Assembly: GCA_947379895.1 (NCBI GenBank)
Contig: CANCPA010000002.1
Span: forward strand, 1 to 64,000
Length of the DNA: 64,000 bases
Source of the DNA: Chitinophagaceae bacterium
Lineage (GTDB): Bacteria; Bacteroidota; Bacteroidia; Chitinophagales; Chitinophagaceae
Direction of reading: 5' to 3'
Positions 61,405 through 64,000 of this stretch are shown in pieces (the first letter of the stretch is position 1; each line of letters begins with the position of its first letter). Under the pieces are notes generated by a model that saw nothing but the letters and a program-made list of their open reading frames with translations, was not told where the DNA came from and did no database searches. The position numbers and the translations under genes were made by a program.

Positions 61405-61796
61405 TACTTCTAATACAGTTGGCTTTAAGTCATATAGTTTTGAATAAATACCAAGTGAATTTAAGAGATGACTATATTTTGCCGAACTATTCATATATAC
61501 ATTAACAGAAATAGTCATATTGCCGCTATTTAATCCTCAAACTTATTATTGACTTAATGAAGTTTATAAATTTCAAGTGTTTGTTGGTTTATCAACAAAT
61601 TTTTATTTAGCATCTTTATAAGTACAAATTTATTTCTTATTTAAAAATGAAAATCATTGAATAATTAACAAGAAAAGCTAATTAGTAGTTTCAAAATAGT
61701 TTGGATTTCATTCATTTATCCCCATCATTTAATTATCTGAACAAAAAACTTTTTTCTAAAATAGATTTACTCCTATTTTTGTTTCAAATATTAAAA
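61405..61796. other. 392-nt gap upstream of the DUF6580-like gene
   Basis: A+T rich. No repeat or recognisable site; it probably holds the promoter of the next gene. Confidence 0.4.
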
Positions 61797-62366
61797 ATGA
61801 AGTTGAACTACAAGCTGTTATTATTCTCTGTTCTGTTGGTTTTAGTCAGTACCCTTTCTAAACTGTTCTTTGCCTCTAAATTAGAATGGTCAGGATTTTC
61901 TCCAATAGTGGCAATTGCACTTTTTGCAGGAATGATGATAAAGGATAAATCTACCTCTTTTTTATTGCCTCTTATTTCATTATTCTTCAGTGATATCATC
62001 ATTGAAGTATTATTCCGATTCAAATTGTTCCCATTTGAAGGTTTATATTCCTACCAACTTCTAAATTACTTATTATTACTGTGTACTACGTTAATAGGTT
62101 GGATTTTAAAGGGAAAGCAAATCAATAGAATATTGACAGCTTCATTTGTTGCTCCGACTCTATTTTTTCTTTTATCAAATATTAGTGTTTGGGCTTTTTC
62201 AACTCCACTAATGTATCCACAGACAAGTGCAGGTTTACTTGAATGTTTGATTGCAGGCATTCCCTTTTATGGTCACTCATTGATGGCGACATTTATTTTT
62301 GTTCCTATTTTATTGGTTTCATATAACTATATCACCAATAAATCTAACAGTTTATTGATGTCCTAA
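61797..62366 (+). CDS. Integral membrane protein, DUF6580-like
   Basis: 189 residues from the ATG at 61797 (MKLNYKLLLFSVLLVLVSTLS); an in-frame start at 61701 would add 32 less likely residues. About five hydrophobic segments are present: ~5-22, 37-52 (GFSPIVAIALFAGMMI), 58-75 (FLLPLISLFFSDIIIEVLF), 88-103 and 165-182. The pattern of small-metabolite or vitamin transporter S-components (ECF-S type folds) is similar, and such proteins are annotated as DUF6580. A transport role is inference and no ECF ATPase genes are nearby. Confidence 0.7.
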   Translation: MKLNYKLLLFSVLLVLVSTLSKLFFASKLEWSGFSPIVAIALFAGMMIKDKSTSFLLPLISLFFSDIIIEVLFRFKLFPFEGLYSYQLLNYLLLLCTTLIGWILKGKQINRILTASFVAPTLFFLLSNISVWAFSTPLMYPQTSAGLLECLIAGIPFYGHSLMATFIFVPILLVSYNYITNKSNSLLMS

Positions 62367-62388
62367 AATATTTGTTAATACATTTAAT

Positions 62389-62424
62389 AAACGGGATTCC
62401 ATGTTTTTTGGGAACCCGTTTTTA
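62389..62424 (+). terminator. Intrinsic terminator after the DUF6580-like gene
   Basis: Stem AAACGGGATTCC (62389-62400) with GGGAACCCGTTT, followed by TTT; one mismatch within the stem. Confidence 0.8.
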
Positions 62425-63237
62425 ATTTAGCACAATCTTCTATAATTTACTTGTCATCGTTGATACATTAAACTTGAAAACGTTTGTAAGTTATAATAGG
62501 ACTTGTATCTTATACAAATGCTTATTATTTAATATTTAGTTCTAGTAAATGTTTTCTAATTGAAACACTTTTTATCAGATTGATTATAAAATTGAAAAAG
62601 CAAGGAATATACTTACGTTAGTGATTTAATCATTGTTTTATAACTACTTTTCATTCAGTCTACAGAAAATTCTTTCTTATTTTGTTTTTACAACCATTTG
62701 CAAGAAGCCCTTACAAATGGATTATAATTATCAAATAAAGGGAAGTGTGCAATTGATTGCTTCTGTATAGAAGCAGGATATAAATCACAAGTTAACACAT
62801 AAAGTAGTATTTTATTTGAATTAGGATTTTTAGAAATTGTACTTATTTTTTAACTTGATAGGTTCGAATAAGAGAAAGTTGAGAACGTAAAAGCAAAATA
62901 TTAATTGAATGAGAGAGTTTGATTACCGTCAGATACTTATTTGGGAATAAGTAGACCAATTTGAGATCATTGACTTTTGTCAATAATATAAAAAATGTAC
63001 AGCGATGAATGAGTATAGCGAATCTTCTAATTTTATAAACTCAATTAATTGTGTGTGTATCATGATTTATTCCATGTAAGTGTGTACAAACTTTAATTTA
63101 AGTTCAAATTATATCCATTCTTTTTTGTTTTTCTTAAAATTGATTCATTTATTTGCACAATTGAAATCAGGAAGTATGATGAAGACTCAAGTATCTATCT
63201 TTTTTTTTAATATTCAAATTATCTAAATTATCATTCA
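62425..63237. other. 813-nt intergenic region
   Basis: A+T rich, no gene found. A TTTATTTGCAC segment near 63,149 is a candidate -7 box for the barrel gene. No tandem period comparable to the 21-bp arrays is visible here. Confidence 0.45.
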
Positions 63238-63819
63238 ATGGTTAAAAAGAATTGCTTCTTATTATTTGCTTTCAGTTGTTTTAGTTCTGTTTTATTCGCT
63301 CAAAATTTTATGCATAGTGTAGGTGCCACAATTTCTGCCATTGTAGGTGATGTGAAAACGAATAATGGTTCTGAAAGTTTTGGGTTGAGTCAAACAAATT
63401 TTACTTATTTCCCTAGATACAATTTTATAGAGAATCAAAATTCCTCTTTAAGTGTAGGTGCACCATTAGGTATTGGTATTGCAATTGTTAGAAGTACTAT
63501 AGGCGATGATGCCGGTATTTCTTTTGCCTATGATATCCCTGTAGTAGTAGATTTCAATATCGGATGCAAATCTACGCCAGATAATGAAAATAGCTTTGGG
63601 GGTTATTTAGGTGCGGGATTTGGTTATTATAAAATAAATATTTCAAATAGTTCTTATTTAAATTATAGTGGCGCGACATATGGACCATTGCTAAGAGGTG
63701 GCTTTCGTTTTAGGTTGCCAAGTGATAGTCATCCAATATCTATAGGAATGTATTATAAATCGGGGATGGAAAGCGATAAGCTAAAGACTTTTGGGTTTAA
63801 TGTTTTATATGATTTTTAG
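63238..63819 (+). CDS. Outer-membrane beta-barrel protein
   Basis: 193 residues with a signal peptide (MVKKNCFLLFAFSCFSSVLFAQ). The mature part has alternating polar and aromatic residues and Gly-rich turns (SQTNFTYFPRYNFIENQNSSLSV type, AGISFAYDIPVVVDFNIGC, FGGYLGAGFGYYKINISN, YGPLLRGGFRFRL) and ends in GFNVLYDF, a typical barrel C-terminus with a terminal aromatic residue. Its sequence is distinct from the PorT-like pair at 10.8 and 31.1 kb. Function unknown. Confidence 0.8.
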   Translation: MVKKNCFLLFAFSCFSSVLFAQNFMHSVGATISAIVGDVKTNNGSESFGLSQTNFTYFPRYNFIENQNSSLSVGAPLGIGIAIVRSTIGDDAGISFAYDIPVVVDFNIGCKSTPDNENSFGGYLGAGFGYYKINISNSSYLNYSGATYGPLLRGGFRFRLPSDSHPISIGMYYKSGMESDKLKTFGFNVLYDF

Positions 63820-63871
63820 GCTATGAATTGATGATAATTAAATTGCTATTCATATAAATGTAGTTCTGAAT

Positions 63872-63923
63872 AATTAAAAAGAATCCAGTTCAATAAGTCT
63901 ATTGAACTGGATTCTTTTTAATT
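63872..63923. terminator. Bidirectional terminator, 24-bp perfect stem
   Basis: Arms 63872-63895 and 63900-63923 are perfectly complementary around a 4-nt loop. The outer part (TTAAAAAGAATCC) supplies a U-run in both directions. It separates the barrel gene from the converging partial gene. Confidence 0.95.
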
Positions 63924-63944
63924 AGCAAATGCAAATAGTCTAAA

Positions 63945-64000
63945 TTAAACTAATGACGTTCCGTCTTTTATGGCAACCACATAAGTCTTCAATTCTTTAT
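63945..64000 (-). CDS. C-terminal tail of an unidentified gene
   Basis: On the minus strand an open frame enters from the window edge and ends at a TAA (63947-63945). It codes for KELKTYVVAIKDGTSLV, 17 residues. The bidirectional terminator just beyond supports a real converging gene. Too short to identify. Confidence 0.4.
   Translation of the reverse strand, partial: KELKTYVVAIKDGTSLV

Noticed and set aside
1-64000. tRNA, rRNA or riboswitch genes
   Set aside because: No T-arm GGTTCRANTCC context with a matching acceptor stem, no rRNA-like tract and no known riboswitch core were seen on reading. Short or divergent RNA genes could still be missed without a covariance search.

Overview
This window comes from an A+T-rich member of the Bacteroidota, most likely near the Chitinophagales or Sphingobacteriales. 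The lineage call rests on several signs. Two secreted proteins carry type IX secretion (PorSS) C-terminal sorting domains. Several genes have promoters with the Bacteroidota TAnnTTTG -7 box and no Shine-Dalgarno sequence. There are several small PorT-like outer-membrane barrels and a Bacteroidota-style RRM RNA-binding protein. No rRNA, tRNA, CRISPR array, prophage or transposase gene was recognised.

Layout. 1-4.0 kb (minus strand): a truncated outer-membrane barrel gene, then a sulfur-assimilation group (siroheme-type methyltransferase, cysteine synthase, serine acetyltransferase). 4.8-10.8 kb: a SNF2/SWIM helicase and an ABC-F ATPase. 10.8-15.5 kb: an outer-membrane barrel, an RRM protein, a lipoprotein and two esterase-type hydrolases. 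15.8-22.6 kb: uvrA and uvrB flanking an ECF sigma factor. 23.1-28.6 kb: envelope and protein quality control (HtrA, HAD phosphatase, TerC, GrpE, DnaJ). 28.8-31.8 kb: esterase, MORN-like protein, small barrel. 31.9-42.1 kb: a 2,940-residue repeat adhesin with dockerin-like and cohesin-like modules, followed by a second T9SS protein that begins with a cohesin-like module. 42.7-47.3 kb: MFS transporter, class II aldolase, LEA-like protein and an RNA-ligase-like protein. 47.3-53.7 kb (minus): a planctomycete-style set (PPC-domain protein, DUF1501, DUF1549/DUF1553) headed by a chorismatase-fold protein. 54-61 kb: lipoprotein, pta-ackA, a J-domain protein, YraN and manA. 61.8-64 kb: a DUF6580-like membrane protein, a barrel protein and the tail of a minus-strand gene.

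The most unusual signal is not a gene. Four separate intergenic regions (about 13.44-13.67, 29.72-29.93, 45.99-46.24 and 61.20-61.40 kb) each hold about 10-12 tandem units with a strict 21-bp period. Each array has its own sequence. In three of them almost every unit is centred on a short dyad, and in two of those arrays (the 29.7 and 46.0 kb ones) the two arms change together from unit to unit. The arrays share architecture but not sequence, and all lie 3' of a plus-strand gene. They are noncoding and match no repeat class I can name.

The intergenic space also holds two MITE-like elements with terminal inverted repeats and flanking direct repeats (4,421-4,634 and 13,720-13,881), relatives of the second one, several other palindromic repeats and many perfect intrinsic terminators.
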